64,000 nucleotides of DNA from Inconstantimicrobium porci. GTDB lineage: Bacteria > Bacillota > Clostridia > Clostridiales > Clostridiaceae. Each line of letters begins with the position of its first letter. Position 1 is the stretch's first letter. Under the pieces are notes generated by a model, which saw only the letters and a list, made by a program, of their open reading frames with translations, had not been told where the DNA came from and did not search any database. The stretch covers positions 62,001 through 126,000 of the forward strand of contig NZ_VULX01000003.1 in NCBI RefSeq assembly GCF_009696465.1, written 5' to 3'. A program made the position numbers and the translations under genes. This document shows, piece after piece, positions 44,042 through 52,081 of the stretch.

Positions 44042-44629
44042 ATGAACAAAAGAATAAAAGCATTGACTTTAGCAGCGGTTGCTGCAATGGTTGTTAATTT
44101 TTATGGATGTGGAGAAGAAAAGACAGTACAGCCACAGGAAAACTCAGGAACTGGTGCACAGAGCAGTGAAGCAGCGTCTATTTCAAGTAAAGAAGATTAT
44201 GCAAATTATCTTGAAGACAGAGCAAATGTCTATCTTACTGACTTGAAGATAGACACAGATTATGATTTTAACAAGTTAGACGAAGCAAAAGTAGAAGTTT
44301 CTGAAGATATGGTAACAGGCACAAAAACTTCATATGAAGATTTAAGACAGGGACTTGAAAACTTAAAGACAGACCTTGAGACAAATGTAAAGAGCGATGA
44401 TGCAGAAGTTAAAAAGATGAATGCAGATGTTATAGCTAGCATCGATAAAAATCTCGCTGAGATAAATAAAGCACATGAATCATTAGATAAGGATAGTGAT
44501 AGTCTTTTAAAGAAGAGTAAGGATGATTTTATATCAACTATGAAGGACATTGAAAAAGCACCCAGAGCAGCAAAAGATGAACTTACAAAAATGATAAATG
44601 ACGCAAAAAACACACTTGGAATTAAATAA
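44042..44629 (+). CDS. Lipoprotein, helical
   Basis: The 195-residue product has a lipoprotein signal (positive start, hydrophobic core ALTLAAVAAMVVNF, lipobox FYGC, lipidated Cys near residue 23), a Ser/Gly/Glu-rich spacer, then Lys/Glu-rich helices with regular Leu spacing (~70-190). It should be anchored on the outer face of the membrane. GGGAGGA precedes the start. It is followed after 2 bases by the phospholipase-like gene and preceded by the ABC/two-component set. I recognise no family. Confidence 0.75.
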   Translation: MNKRIKALTLAAVAAMVVNFYGCGEEKTVQPQENSGTGAQSSEAASISSKEDYANYLEDRANVYLTDLKIDTDYDFNKLDEAKVEVSEDMVTGTKTSYEDLRQGLENLKTDLETNVKSDDAEVKKMNADVIASIDKNLAEINKAHESLDKDSDSLLKKSKDDFISTMKDIEKAPRAAKDELTKMINDAKNTLGIK

Positions 44630-44631
44630 TA

Positions 44632-45438
44632 ATGAAGAAAAGCTTAAGTGTATTTTTAATTTCAGTAGTAATACTTAATCTTTTTACAGTGAAAAGTATA
44701 TATGCAAAAGATAATCATAGATATGAATCGGGTGGATCAAATCATTCTCATCAGATATTCTGCAACAATGCATTTAATATACTATGTAATGATTTTGGCA
44801 GAGAAAACATACAGCCTATATTAAATGATAAGTATGTAATTGTAATTTCTAGTGATCTTCCTGATAAGGATGAAAAAGATAATTTATATAGCAGTCATTT
44901 CTATAATCCATACAGTGGAAAAAGCTATCTTGCTGGGTTTCTTAAAGGCAGTAAGGAAAATGCATATAAAAAGTACAGGGAGCATCTAAATAATGCACTT
45001 GACAATTATAAATCTAATCATGAATATGCTATTACAGAGTTTGGCAGATCACTTCATTATTTTCAAGATATTAATGAACCTCACCATGTAGCAAATTTGA
45101 CAGCAGCAAATAGCACACATTATTTTTATGAGAAGTATGTAGATAATCGAAATTATGATTTATTGATAAATCATAGTTCCAAGTATAACGAATATAAAGA
45201 TTACAGATTTAAAGAGTTTGCTGATATGATTTTTGTAAAAAGTGCAAAATATGCTTATAGTTTCTCGTCCGTAGTTAATAACCCTATACTGTATCTAACT
45301 GGTGATAGGTGGTTTGAAGCTGCTAAAAGTACTACTGATAATATGCAGCAGTATATGGCAGCACTGATTTATAGATTTTATGAAGAAGTCGGGGAAGTTG
45401 ATTCTCCGGCTTTTTGCATACACAAAAGCTCAAGTTAA
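44632..45438 (+). CDS. Secreted zinc-dependent phospholipase C family protein
   Basis: The 268-residue protein has a signal peptide (SVFLISVVILNLFTV, ending near the YAK at residue 25) and the zinc-ligand pattern of the clostridial/Bacillus zinc phospholipase C family: His142 and Asp146 in SLHYFQDINEPHH, His152, then HYFYEKYVD with His163 and Glu167. An early NHSHQIFCNNAF helix may supply another ligand. Clostridial alpha-toxin has the same catalytic domain plus a C-terminal membrane-binding C2-like domain, which is absent here. A role in lipid or phosphodiester hydrolysis is expected, but toxicity should not be assumed. It follows the lipoprotein gene by 2 bases. Confidence 0.85.
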   Translation: MKKSLSVFLISVVILNLFTVKSIYAKDNHRYESGGSNHSHQIFCNNAFNILCNDFGRENIQPILNDKYVIVISSDLPDKDEKDNLYSSHFYNPYSGKSYLAGFLKGSKENAYKKYREHLNNALDNYKSNHEYAITEFGRSLHYFQDINEPHHVANLTAANSTHYFYEKYVDNRNYDLLINHSSKYNEYKDYRFKEFADMIFVKSAKYAYSFSSVVNNPILYLTGDRWFEAAKSTTDNMQQYMAALIYRFYEEVGEVDSPAFCIHKSSS

Positions 45439-45468
45439 ACCTTGGGAATAGGTTTTCTTGAGCTTTTT
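45424..45468 (+). terminator. Terminator overlapping the end of the phospholipase gene
   Basis: The stem AAAAGCTCAAG / CTTGAGCTTTT, with inner TTAAACCT / AGGTTT pairing, starts inside the last codons and ends in a T run. Confidence 0.85.
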
Positions 45469-45646
45469 AATGGGGAACTTAGTGTTTTTAATGTTTTATG
45501 GGAAATTGTTTATTTACTTTACAATTACTATTATAAAAGTGAATTGTGGCAGAATTATGTCAAAACTATATAAAGTCTATATGAAAGGTGAATAAATTAT
45601 TTTTTAGAAGAGCAAAATAAAACAAAATGATTTTGGAGGGATAGAT

Positions 45647-45958
45647 ATGACTAAATTAAATTGTAGTGTTAAAAATTGTGCTAATAATAATCATAATTAT
45701 TGTTGCATAAGTTCAATTTATGTAGGTGGTAAAAATGCCGATGAACCTGAGTATACTGACTGTGAAAGTTTTGTAGAAAAAGATAATGGTTTCACAAATC
45801 TTACAGTTGATCCTAATCCCAATGTAGAAGTTGGATGTGCAGCTGAAAAATGTGTATATAACTGTAGTCATATATGTACTGCAGATAGTATAAAGGTTGC
45901 TGGTGAACATGCTCATCAAGCAGAGCAGACATTATGTGCAACTTTTTCTGAGAAGTAA
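45647..45958 (+). CDS. Protein with two DUF1540 domains
   Basis: The 103-residue protein contains two copies of the Cys-rich DUF1540 motif: LNCSVKNCANNNHNYCC ... DCESF and VGCAAEKCVYNCSHIC ... LCATF. Each has four to five Cys in spacing that suggests metal binding. The family is widespread in spore-forming Firmicutes, without a known function. GGAGGGA precedes the start, and a terminator follows. Confidence 0.88.
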   Translation: MTKLNCSVKNCANNNHNYCCISSIYVGGKNADEPEYTDCESFVEKDNGFTNLTVDPNPNVEVGCAAEKCVYNCSHICTADSIKVAGEHAHQAEQTLCATFSEK

Positions 45959-45973
45959 TACATAAATGTGGTT

Positions 45974-46007
45974 AAAAGGAAAATTAACATAATAATTTTC
46001 CTTTTTT
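45974..46007 (+). terminator. Terminator after DUF1540 gene
   Basis: The perfect stem AAAAGGAAAATTA / TAATTTTCCTTTT runs into TT. Confidence 0.88.
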
Positions 46008-46104
46008 CTATATTATTCTTGAAAAAAAGTTCAAAAAACTTTAGTATTAATAGTGAAGTTAATGATTATATGTTAAAATTTGCGCATCGTAGGAGGAAAG
46101 AATT

Positions 46105-47721
46105 TTGAAAAAGGAAAAATTACGCGGAATAATACTGGGTGCTACGATTTCAACAGCAATTTTGATTCCTAAAGATAATGCATATGCAGCAGAATTAAAT
46201 ACTAAAGGTACAGTACAAAATGTAAGCAGCTTTCTAAGAATAAGAGAAAATGCTTCAACAAGTTCTGCTATTGTAGGTGAGCTTAAGAATAATACAGTAG
46301 TAGATATTAAAGAGAAAAAAGGAGACTGGTATAAGATACAGCATGGTAATGTATCAGGATATGTTTATGATGAATATATTAATGTTGCTGTGGAAGAGCC
46401 AAGAGTTTTAACTGCTTCTAAAAGCAGTAATACTGGATATGTCACAAATGTAAGTACTTCTTTAAGATTAAGGCAAGGTCCATCAACAAGCACTAATGTT
46501 ATTGATTACTTGAGAAATGGACAAGCACTTAAGATAGAAGGACAGGAAAACAACTGGTACAAAGTTTCTGTAAATGGTAAGACAGGTTATGTATCAAAAG
46601 ATTATGTAAAATTATCAACAAGTAGCAGTACAAACAATAGTACAAGTAGTTCATCTGGTTCTTCATCAAATAATAGTCATAGTAGTACAACTTCTGGAAC
46701 AATTCAAAACTATGCTACTAAGAATGGTACATTACAGAATGTGAGCAGCAGCTTAAGAATTAGAAGTACGGCTAGTACAACAGGTTCAGTTTTAGGATAT
46801 ATCTATCCAGGTACAACATTTAAAATTATAGGAGAATCTGGTTCTTGGTATTATGTTGATGTCAATGGTAAAAAAGGATACGCCAGCAAAGAATACATTA
46901 AAATAACTTCAGCTAGTAGTTCAAGCAGTAGTACAAACAATAACAGCAGTTCTTCTGGCTCTTCCTCAAATAACAGCCAGAATAGTACAAGCTCAGGAAC
47001 AAATCAAAACTATGCTACTAAGAATGGGACATTACATAATGTGAGTAGCAGCTTAAGAATTAGAAGTACGGCTAGTACAACAGGTTCAGTTTTAGGATAT
47101 ATCTATCCAGGTACAACATTTAAAATTATAGGAGAATCTGGTTCTTGGTACCACGTTGATGTGAATGGTAAAAAAGGATATGCTAGTAAGACATATATTA
47201 AGATTGTTACGGCTTCAAGTTCAAGTAATTCAAATAGCAGTAGTTCACATGAATCAAGTAGTGAACACGTATCAGCTACTTATGAAAAAGTATTTAGTTT
47301 AATGAAACAGCAAATTGGTTCACCATATGTTTATGGTGGTGCGGGAGAAGAATTAACATCGTCATTATTAGACAGACTAAAAGCTGAAAACCCTTCTTAT
47401 GCAAGTGCTGGAAAGTATGATAATGCAGCAAGAGAAGTAGGAAAAGGCTATAAGGCATTTGATTGCTCTGGTTTAATGTATTGGGCATTTAAACAGGTTG
47501 GAATTAATATTGGAAGAAGCACATATTCACAAATTAACAGTGGAATAGAAGTCCCTCTTAACGATCTTAAGCCAGGAGATTTATTGTTCTATAGTAATTT
47601 GGGACATGTTGGAATGTATATAGGAAATGGACAATGGATTGAATCACCGAACCATAATGGATGTGTTAGAATCACCAATGTTCCGTGGAAAAGTATTGGA
47701 AGAGCTAGAAGAGTTCTTTAA
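46105..47721 (+). CDS. Secreted NlpC/P60 peptidoglycan hydrolase with four SH3 domains
   Basis: The 538-residue protein starts at TTG 46105 behind AGGAGGA. A signal peptide (to ~residue 31, AYA) is followed by four bacterial SH3 domains at about 33-95, 110-172, 208-268 and 308-368, separated by Ser/Asn-rich linkers. The C-terminal NlpC/P60 domain (~395-538) has catalytic Cys454 in FDCSGLMYWAF and a His in LGHVGMYIG. SH3 repeats bind the wall, and P60 domains cut the stem peptide (gamma-D-Glu-diamino acid bond). SH3 domains 3 and 4 are nearly identical at the DNA level, pointing to recent duplication. Confidence 0.95.
   Translation: MKKEKLRGIILGATISTAILIPKDNAYAAELNTKGTVQNVSSFLRIRENASTSSAIVGELKNNTVVDIKEKKGDWYKIQHGNVSGYVYDEYINVAVEEPRVLTASKSSNTGYVTNVSTSLRLRQGPSTSTNVIDYLRNGQALKIEGQENNWYKVSVNGKTGYVSKDYVKLSTSSSTNNSTSSSSGSSSNNSHSSTTSGTIQNYATKNGTLQNVSSSLRIRSTASTTGSVLGYIYPGTTFKIIGESGSWYYVDVNGKKGYASKEYIKITSASSSSSSTNNNSSSSGSSSNNSQNSTSSGTNQNYATKNGTLHNVSSSLRIRSTASTTGSVLGYIYPGTTFKIIGESGSWYHVDVNGKKGYASKTYIKIVTASSSSNSNSSSSHESSSEHVSATYEKVFSLMKQQIGSPYVYGGAGEELTSSLLDRLKAENPSYASAGKYDNAAREVGKGYKAFDCSGLMYWAFKQVGINIGRSTYSQINSGIEVPLNDLKPGDLLFYSNLGHVGMYIGNGQWIESPNHNGCVRITNVPWKSIGRARRVL
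46747..46850 (+). repeat. Direct repeat copy 1 (SH3 domain 3)
   Basis: These 104 bases are identical to 47047-47150, exactly 300 bases downstream. Similarity continues more weakly on both sides, so the duplicated unit is about 300 bases (one SH3 domain plus linker). Confidence 0.9.
47047..47150 (+). repeat. Direct repeat copy 2 (SH3 domain 4)
   Basis: This is the second copy of the 104-base identical segment within the cell-wall hydrolase gene. In-frame spacing lets recombination add or remove whole SH3 domains. Confidence 0.9.
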
Positions 47722-47727
47722 TAATTT

Positions 47728-47764
47728 AAAAAATCAGACATATTTTTTATGTCTGATTTTTTTT
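47728..47764. terminator. Bidirectional terminator
   Basis: The stem AAAATCAGACATA / TATGTCTGATTTT with T runs on both strands serves the convergent hydrolase and regulator genes. Confidence 0.88.
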
Positions 47765-48220
47765 ATTTAAAATATATTTATTAGTAAAGTCTTTTTTTAA
47801 ATCTGGATTATCATTAAAATATTTTGATAAACACTTAATCCCCCAAATTGTCTCATCATTAAGCGTATGTTCAATCTTCTCTGCCTCTTCAAGTGTCTTT
47901 GAAACATTTATCATCTTTAAAAAATTTTCTAGTGTCTCGTGTCTGTCTAAAAGAAATTTCCCTATAGTTACTCCTTTCTTTTTTAACCTTACTATGCTGT
48001 ATTTTTCATAATCTATATATCCAAGAGAATCAAGCTTTTTGAGCATTCTTGTTACAGATGGAGGCTGAACATTTAGTGCTGCAGCCAGTTCATTGCCACG
48101 TGTAAAACCTCTTTCAAGGCTGAGTCTGTAGATCATTTCTAGGTAATCTTCTCCAGATGCACTGAGAATATTATAATCACTTTTCATATATTGCGTAAAT
48201 GTGTAAAATTCATTGTCCAT
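47747..48220 (-). CDS. DtxR/MntR-family metal-dependent regulator
   Basis: The 157-residue protein has an N-terminal winged helix (EDYLEMIYRLSLERGF, then NELAAALNVQPPSVTRMLKKL) and a dimerisation/metal domain with HETLENFL, EEAEKIEH. DtxR-type proteins bind Fe(II) or Mn(II) and repress uptake genes. It lacks the C-terminal SH3-like FeoA domain of full-length DtxR. The start at 48220 is chosen because GGAGG lies 6 bases upstream. It is divergent from feoAB, which it probably controls; the shared 148-base gap has candidate half-sites. Its last codons overlap the shared terminator. Confidence 0.9.
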   Translation of the reverse strand: MDNEFYTFTQYMKSDYNILSASGEDYLEMIYRLSLERGFTRGNELAAALNVQPPSVTRMLKKLDSLGYIDYEKYSIVRLKKKGVTIGKFLLDRHETLENFLKMINVSKTLEEAEKIEHTLNDETIWGIKCLSKYFNDNPDLKKDFTNKYILNKKNQT

Positions 48221-48319
48221 AAAAACCTCCATATTATTTGTATACTAAGATTTATATGAAATTTTTTCAAAAATATGAACCATCTATAGTTATATATACT
48301 ACTATATATTAATAAAAAG

Positions 48320-48344
48320 TTAGTCGAGGATAAAAAAATTAGTC
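48320..48344 (+). promoter_or_regulatory. Paired TTAGTC half-sites in the feo promoter region
   Basis: TTAGTC occurs at 48320-48325 and again at 48339-48344, as direct repeats 19 bases apart, shortly before the feoA ribosome site. They are candidate binding sites for the divergent DtxR-type regulator. Other AT-rich palindromic sequence lies at about 48290-48311. Confidence 0.35.
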
Positions 48345-48368
48345 TTGTATAATACGAGGAGGAATGTA

Positions 48369-48590
48369 ATGATGAAAAAATTAACAGAAGCAGAAATAAA
48401 TCAGAAAGTTGAAATAAAAAATCTTCTTGCAGATGGTTTAATCAGAGAACGTATGCTGGCTTTAGGTTTTACAAAAGGAGCTGTATTAGAAGTTGTAAGA
48501 AAAGGACCTTTAAACGATCTTACTCTTTATAACGTACGTGGAACAATGATAGCTCTAAGAAGTGAAGAAAGTCAGTTAATCGAAATATAA
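48369..48590 (+). CDS. feoA: Ferrous iron transport protein A
   Basis: The 73-residue protein is a single SH3-like FeoA domain (LLADGLIRERMLALGFTKG, VVRKGPLNDLTLYNVRG, IALRSEESQLIEI). It assists FeoB. The ATG at 48369 follows GAGGAGGAATGTA; an ATG 3 bases later is as good. The feoB gene follows after 24 bases. Confidence 0.93.
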   Translation: MMKKLTEAEINQKVEIKNLLADGLIRERMLALGFTKGAVLEVVRKGPLNDLTLYNVRGTMIALRSEESQLIEI

Positions 48591-48614
48591 TAAATATTTT
48601 TATGGAGGTTGTTT

Positions 48615-50729
48615 ATGGGACTTACTTATGAATCTACTGGTAAGGATTCGTTAAAAGAATTATTTAATGTGGACAAAACTGATAATCAATTTGTAATATC
48701 TTTGGCTGGTAATCCTAATACAGGGAAAAGTACAGTGTTTAATGCACTGACAGGATTACATCAACATACTGGAAACTGGCCGGGCAAGACGGTTACAAAT
48801 GCTCGTGGTGAATTTAAGTATAATAATAGAGACTATATATTAGTTGATCTTCCAGGAACTTATTCTATTTTTGCGTCTTCTGTGGAAGAAACAGTAGCTA
48901 GAGATTTTATCTGTTTTGGTAATCCTGATGCTACTATAGTAGTTACAGACGCTAATTGTTTAGAAAGAAACTTAAATCTTGTATTTCAAGTTATGGAGAT
49001 TACAAAGAATGTTATACTGTGTATTAACCTTATTGATGAAGCCAAAAGGAATGGTCTTTACATTGATGGATCAGGCATTGAAAAGGAACTTGGTATTCCA
49101 GTTGTCCTTACTGCTGCTAGAAATAATGTAGGGCTTGATGTATTAAAGGACAAAATTGAAGAAATGTCATTAAATAAAGAAGGTAATTCACGGGAAGTAG
49201 TACAATATAGTGACAGAATAGAAAAACTGGCAGGAGAAATAGAACAAGAAATTAAAAAGGCAGGGATAAAAATTAATTCCAGATGGCTCGCTTTAAGAAT
49301 AATCGACAGAGATGAAAGTCTGCTAAAGTCAATGGAAAAGTATATAAATATTAAAGTAGTAGATCAAATATCTCTAAAGTTTAAAGATAAAATAGAAGCA
49401 CTTAGCAAAAAGGAGATACGTGATGAAATTACAGAAAAAAATTATAAACTGGCTGAAAAAATAAGCAGAAAATATGTAAAACAGATAGGGAAGAAAAACG
49501 AATTAAATAAAAAAATAGATGATGTCATTACATCAAAAAAATATGGCATACCACTAATGTGCGCTATGCTTGCATTGGTATTATGGTTAACAATAGAAGG
49601 TGCAAATTACCCATCGGAGCTTTTAAGTACAGGACTATTTAAACTTCAGGATATTTTGAAAGAATGGTTTATAGAACTGGCAGTACCATCATGGATTACT
49701 GGAGTGTTAATAGATGGATTATATAAAACGCTTGCATGGGTAGTTTCTGTAATGCTTCCACCTATGGCAATATTCTTCCCTCTATTTACGCTATTAGAGG
49801 ATCTGGGATATCTACCGAGAGTTGCTTTTAATCTTGATCATCTGTTTAAAAAAGCATGTGCACATGGTAAGCAGTGTCTTAGTATGTGCATGGGACTTGG
49901 ATGTAATGCAGCAGGGGTAATTGGCTGCAGAATAATAGACTCTCCAAGAGAAAGGCTTATTGCAATTCTAACAAATAATTTTGTGCCTTGTAATGGAAGG
50001 TTCCCTACACTTATTGCAATAGCAGCAGTATTTTTTACGGCTAAAGTCACTGCAGGAGGATTAAATGTTATACCTGCACTAATAGTTACTGGTATTGTTA
50101 TACTGGGCATCTTAATGACACTGATTGTATCATATGTATTATCAAAAACATTACTAAAAGGTGTACCTTCAAGTTTTACATTAGAACTTCCACCTTATAG
50201 GAAACCTCAGGTAGGTAGAATTCTTTATACTTCAATTATCGATAGAACCATTTTTGTTTTAGGAAGGGCTGTAGTGGTAGCTGCTCCGGCAGGTGCTATT
50301 GTATGGTTGCTAGCTAATATCAAGATTGGGAATATGAGCGTGCTTGCAGCCATTTCAGGTTTCTTAGATCCATTTGCCAGATGTTTAGGCCTTGATGGAT
50401 ATATACTTATGGCATTTATTTTTGGAATACCAGCAAATGAGATAGTCATTCCTATATTATTAATGGCTTATTTATCAACATCATCAATGACTGATTTTCA
50501 AAGCATTGATCAGTTAAGACAGATACTTGTTTCACATGGATGGACATATATTACTGCTCTTAATACAATGCTTTTTGCACTATTGCACTGGCCTTGTGCC
50601 ACAACACTGTATACAATAAAAAAAGAGACCGGTAGTATAAAATGGACGATTGCAGGTTTTGTTATACCTACAGCTATCGCCATAGTAGTATGTTTTTTAA
50701 CTACAACAGTAGCAAAAGTGATAATGTAA
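48615..50729 (+). CDS. feoB: Ferrous iron transporter B
   Basis: The 704-residue protein has an N-terminal G domain: G1 GNPNTGKST (residues 32-40), G3 DLPGTYS, G4 NLID, then a helical GDI domain and about 9-11 membrane segments with two Gate motifs (LPRVAFNLDHLF...GLGCNAAG; YILMAFIFGIPANEI). It imports Fe(II). Start ATG 48615 follows GGAGGTTG. A Cys in GLGCNA lies in the proposed ion path. With feoA and the divergent DtxR-like gene it makes a complete, self-regulated iron module. The terminator that follows also carries the ribosome site of the next gene. Confidence 0.96.
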   Translation: MGLTYESTGKDSLKELFNVDKTDNQFVISLAGNPNTGKSTVFNALTGLHQHTGNWPGKTVTNARGEFKYNNRDYILVDLPGTYSIFASSVEETVARDFICFGNPDATIVVTDANCLERNLNLVFQVMEITKNVILCINLIDEAKRNGLYIDGSGIEKELGIPVVLTAARNNVGLDVLKDKIEEMSLNKEGNSREVVQYSDRIEKLAGEIEQEIKKAGIKINSRWLALRIIDRDESLLKSMEKYINIKVVDQISLKFKDKIEALSKKEIRDEITEKNYKLAEKISRKYVKQIGKKNELNKKIDDVITSKKYGIPLMCAMLALVLWLTIEGANYPSELLSTGLFKLQDILKEWFIELAVPSWITGVLIDGLYKTLAWVVSVMLPPMAIFFPLFTLLEDLGYLPRVAFNLDHLFKKACAHGKQCLSMCMGLGCNAAGVIGCRIIDSPRERLIAILTNNFVPCNGRFPTLIAIAAVFFTAKVTAGGLNVIPALIVTGIVILGILMTLIVSYVLSKTLLKGVPSSFTLELPPYRKPQVGRILYTSIIDRTIFVLGRAVVVAAPAGAIVWLLANIKIGNMSVLAAISGFLDPFARCLGLDGYILMAFIFGIPANEIVIPILLMAYLSTSSMTDFQSIDQLRQILVSHGWTYITALNTMLFALLHWPCATTLYTIKKETGSIKWTIAGFVIPTAIAIVVCFLTTTVAKVIM

Positions 50730-50750
50730 TAAAATTATTATAATCTTAAG

Positions 50751-50798
50751 CCACCTTTATGCTATAATATATAAATATTAGTGTGAGGTGGTTTTTTT
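50751..50798 (+). terminator. Terminator after feoB, overlapping next RBS
   Basis: CCACCT / AGGTGG arms flank a 29-base AT-rich loop and are followed by TTTTTTT. The GAGGTGG arm is also the ribosome site of the gene at 50799, so stem formation would block its translation. Confidence 0.6.
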
Positions 50799-51200
50799 AT
50801 GGTAAAAATAATGAAGGAATTTTTAAATATAGTAAATAATATTCATGATGCAATACAGAATTCTGTGGGGGGATTAGGGACAGGCATCAATGATAAGCAG
50901 CTGCATTTTATTGTTATTGGCATCATAGGTATGGTAATATTCTTTGCAACTCAGGCATTGTTTAAGTGGCTTTCAAAGTACAGCATAACTGCAATTTCAT
51001 TTATTTATTCATTAACTGTGCTTACTGTTATAGTATTTGCTATAGAAATAGAACAGTGGCTTACTAAAAGAGGAAACATGGAATTTGGTGATATTGTTGC
51101 TGGAATGAATGGATTTTTCTATTTGTTCTGTGTATATCTGGCTATAAGATTTGTTATATTTGGAGTTAAGAAAATAATAACAATTGCAAAAGAGAAATAG
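50799..51200 (+). CDS. Conserved integral membrane protein (three membrane segments)
   Basis: The 133-residue protein has three hydrophobic segments (~38-58, ~64-86, ~107-127). Conserved-looking polar residues sit in a pattern like VanZ/YfhL-type small membrane proteins: DKQLHF before segment 1, AIEIEQW after segment 2 and FGDIVAGMNG before segment 3. I recognise no specific function. The ribosome site GAGGTGG lies in the terminator stem of feoB, 8-11 bases upstream. Confidence 0.65.
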   Translation: MVKIMKEFLNIVNNIHDAIQNSVGGLGTGINDKQLHFIVIGIIGMVIFFATQALFKWLSKYSITAISFIYSLTVLTVIVFAIEIEQWLTKRGNMEFGDIVAGMNGFFYLFCVYLAIRFVIFGVKKIITIAKEK

Positions 51201-51227
51201 TATAAATTGATTCTATATATAAATTGG

Positions 51228-51256
51228 GCATGTATTTTTGTACATGCTCTTTTTTT
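51228..51256 (+). terminator. Terminator
   Basis: The stem GCATGTA / TACATGC is followed by TCTTTTTTT. Confidence 0.8.
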
Positions 51257-51384
51257 ACACATAATTACGTGTCTGTAATTTAATTGGTTTATATTATATT
51301 GAGTATAACAAAAAAGAGATGAAAAGTGAGCAACTCTTAGATGCGTAAGAAATAGAATAAATTCAAAAAAATGGCTGAAAAATA

Positions 51385-51413
51385 TTGACTAATAGTCATT
51401 TTGGACATATAAT
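51385..51413 (+). promoter_or_regulatory. Promoter of the TetR-MMPL operon
   Basis: TTGACT (51385-51390), a 17-base spacer and a perfect TATAAT (51408-51413) form the promoter. The -35 overlaps the first palindromic operator. Confidence 0.85.
51386..51398. promoter_or_regulatory. TetR operator 1
   Basis: TGACTAATAGTCA is a 13-base perfect palindrome overlapping the -35 box. It shares the GACTA/TAGTC arms with operator 2. Confidence 0.8.
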
Positions 51414-51425
51414 GGTAATTGTTAA

Positions 51426-51440
51426 ATGACTATTAGTCAT
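51426..51440. promoter_or_regulatory. TetR operator 2
   Basis: ATGACTATTAGTCAT is a 15-base perfect palindrome just downstream of the -10, about where transcription starts. Binding here and at operator 1 would block the promoter. Confidence 0.8.
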
Positions 51441-51463
51441 ATTTGCAAAGGAGAATAGCATTG

Positions 51464-52060
51464 ATGAGCAAAGAAAAAAATATAATGAAGAAAAATTTAA
51501 AGAAAGAGAAGCTGTGTAGCTCAGCATTCGATTTATTTATATCAAAGGGGATTAATAATACAGCAATTGATGACATTGTAAAAAGAGCGGGTGTTGCTAA
51601 GGGGACATTTTATCTGTATTTTAAGGACAAGTATGACATCATCAATAAAATAATACTTCAAAAAAGTAGACAGATATTTGATGAAGCAATGGATGCAACC
51701 AAGAAGTCTCATATTATTGAATTTGATGAGATGTGTATATTTTTTGTAGAATATGTGATTAATTACTTTAAAGATAATAAACTAATGCTTAAGCTAATTA
51801 ATAAGAACTTTTCATGGAGCCTATATAAGATTGCAGTCAGCAGGTTGGATGAACATGACGAAGTAGAAGAGACTGTAACCTTTTTTATAGAAAAACTAAT
51901 AGAAAGAGGTATGTCAGGAGAGGAGGCTGAGATTACACTATTTTTGATTGTAGAATTGGTTGGAAGCGTATCGTATAACTGCATAATCAATAATGAACCG
52001 ACAGACATAGATAGTATTAAACCTATTTTATTTAAAAAAATACTAACTATGATAGCTTGA
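51464..52060 (+). CDS. TetR-family transcriptional repressor
   Basis: The 198-residue protein has an N-terminal TetR helix-turn-helix (CSSAFDLFISKGINNTAIDD, IVKRAGVAKGTFYLYFKDK) and a helical ligand-binding domain (~60-198). The ATG at 51464 follows AAAGGAG. Two perfect palindromes with GACTA/TAGTC arms lie just upstream, so autoregulation is likely. It is followed, 21 bases later, by an MMPL exporter. The inducing ligand is probably the compound or lipid that the exporter handles. Confidence 0.94.
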   Translation: MSKEKNIMKKNLKKEKLCSSAFDLFISKGINNTAIDDIVKRAGVAKGTFYLYFKDKYDIINKIILQKSRQIFDEAMDATKKSHIIEFDEMCIFFVEYVINYFKDNKLMLKLINKNFSWSLYKIAVSRLDEHDEVEETVTFFIEKLIERGMSGEEAEITLFLIVELVGSVSYNCIINNEPTDIDSIKPILFKKILTMIA

Positions 52061-52081
52061 GTTTAAAAGGGGATGAATTAG

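Noticed and set aside
44632-45438. Calling this gene an alpha-toxin
   Set aside because: Only the zinc catalytic fold is shared; the C-terminal membrane-binding domain needed for toxin action is missing.
46625-47010. Ser/Asn-rich short repeats as a CRISPR-like array
   Set aside because: They lie inside a coding frame as linkers between SH3 domains; there are no evenly spaced palindromic repeats.
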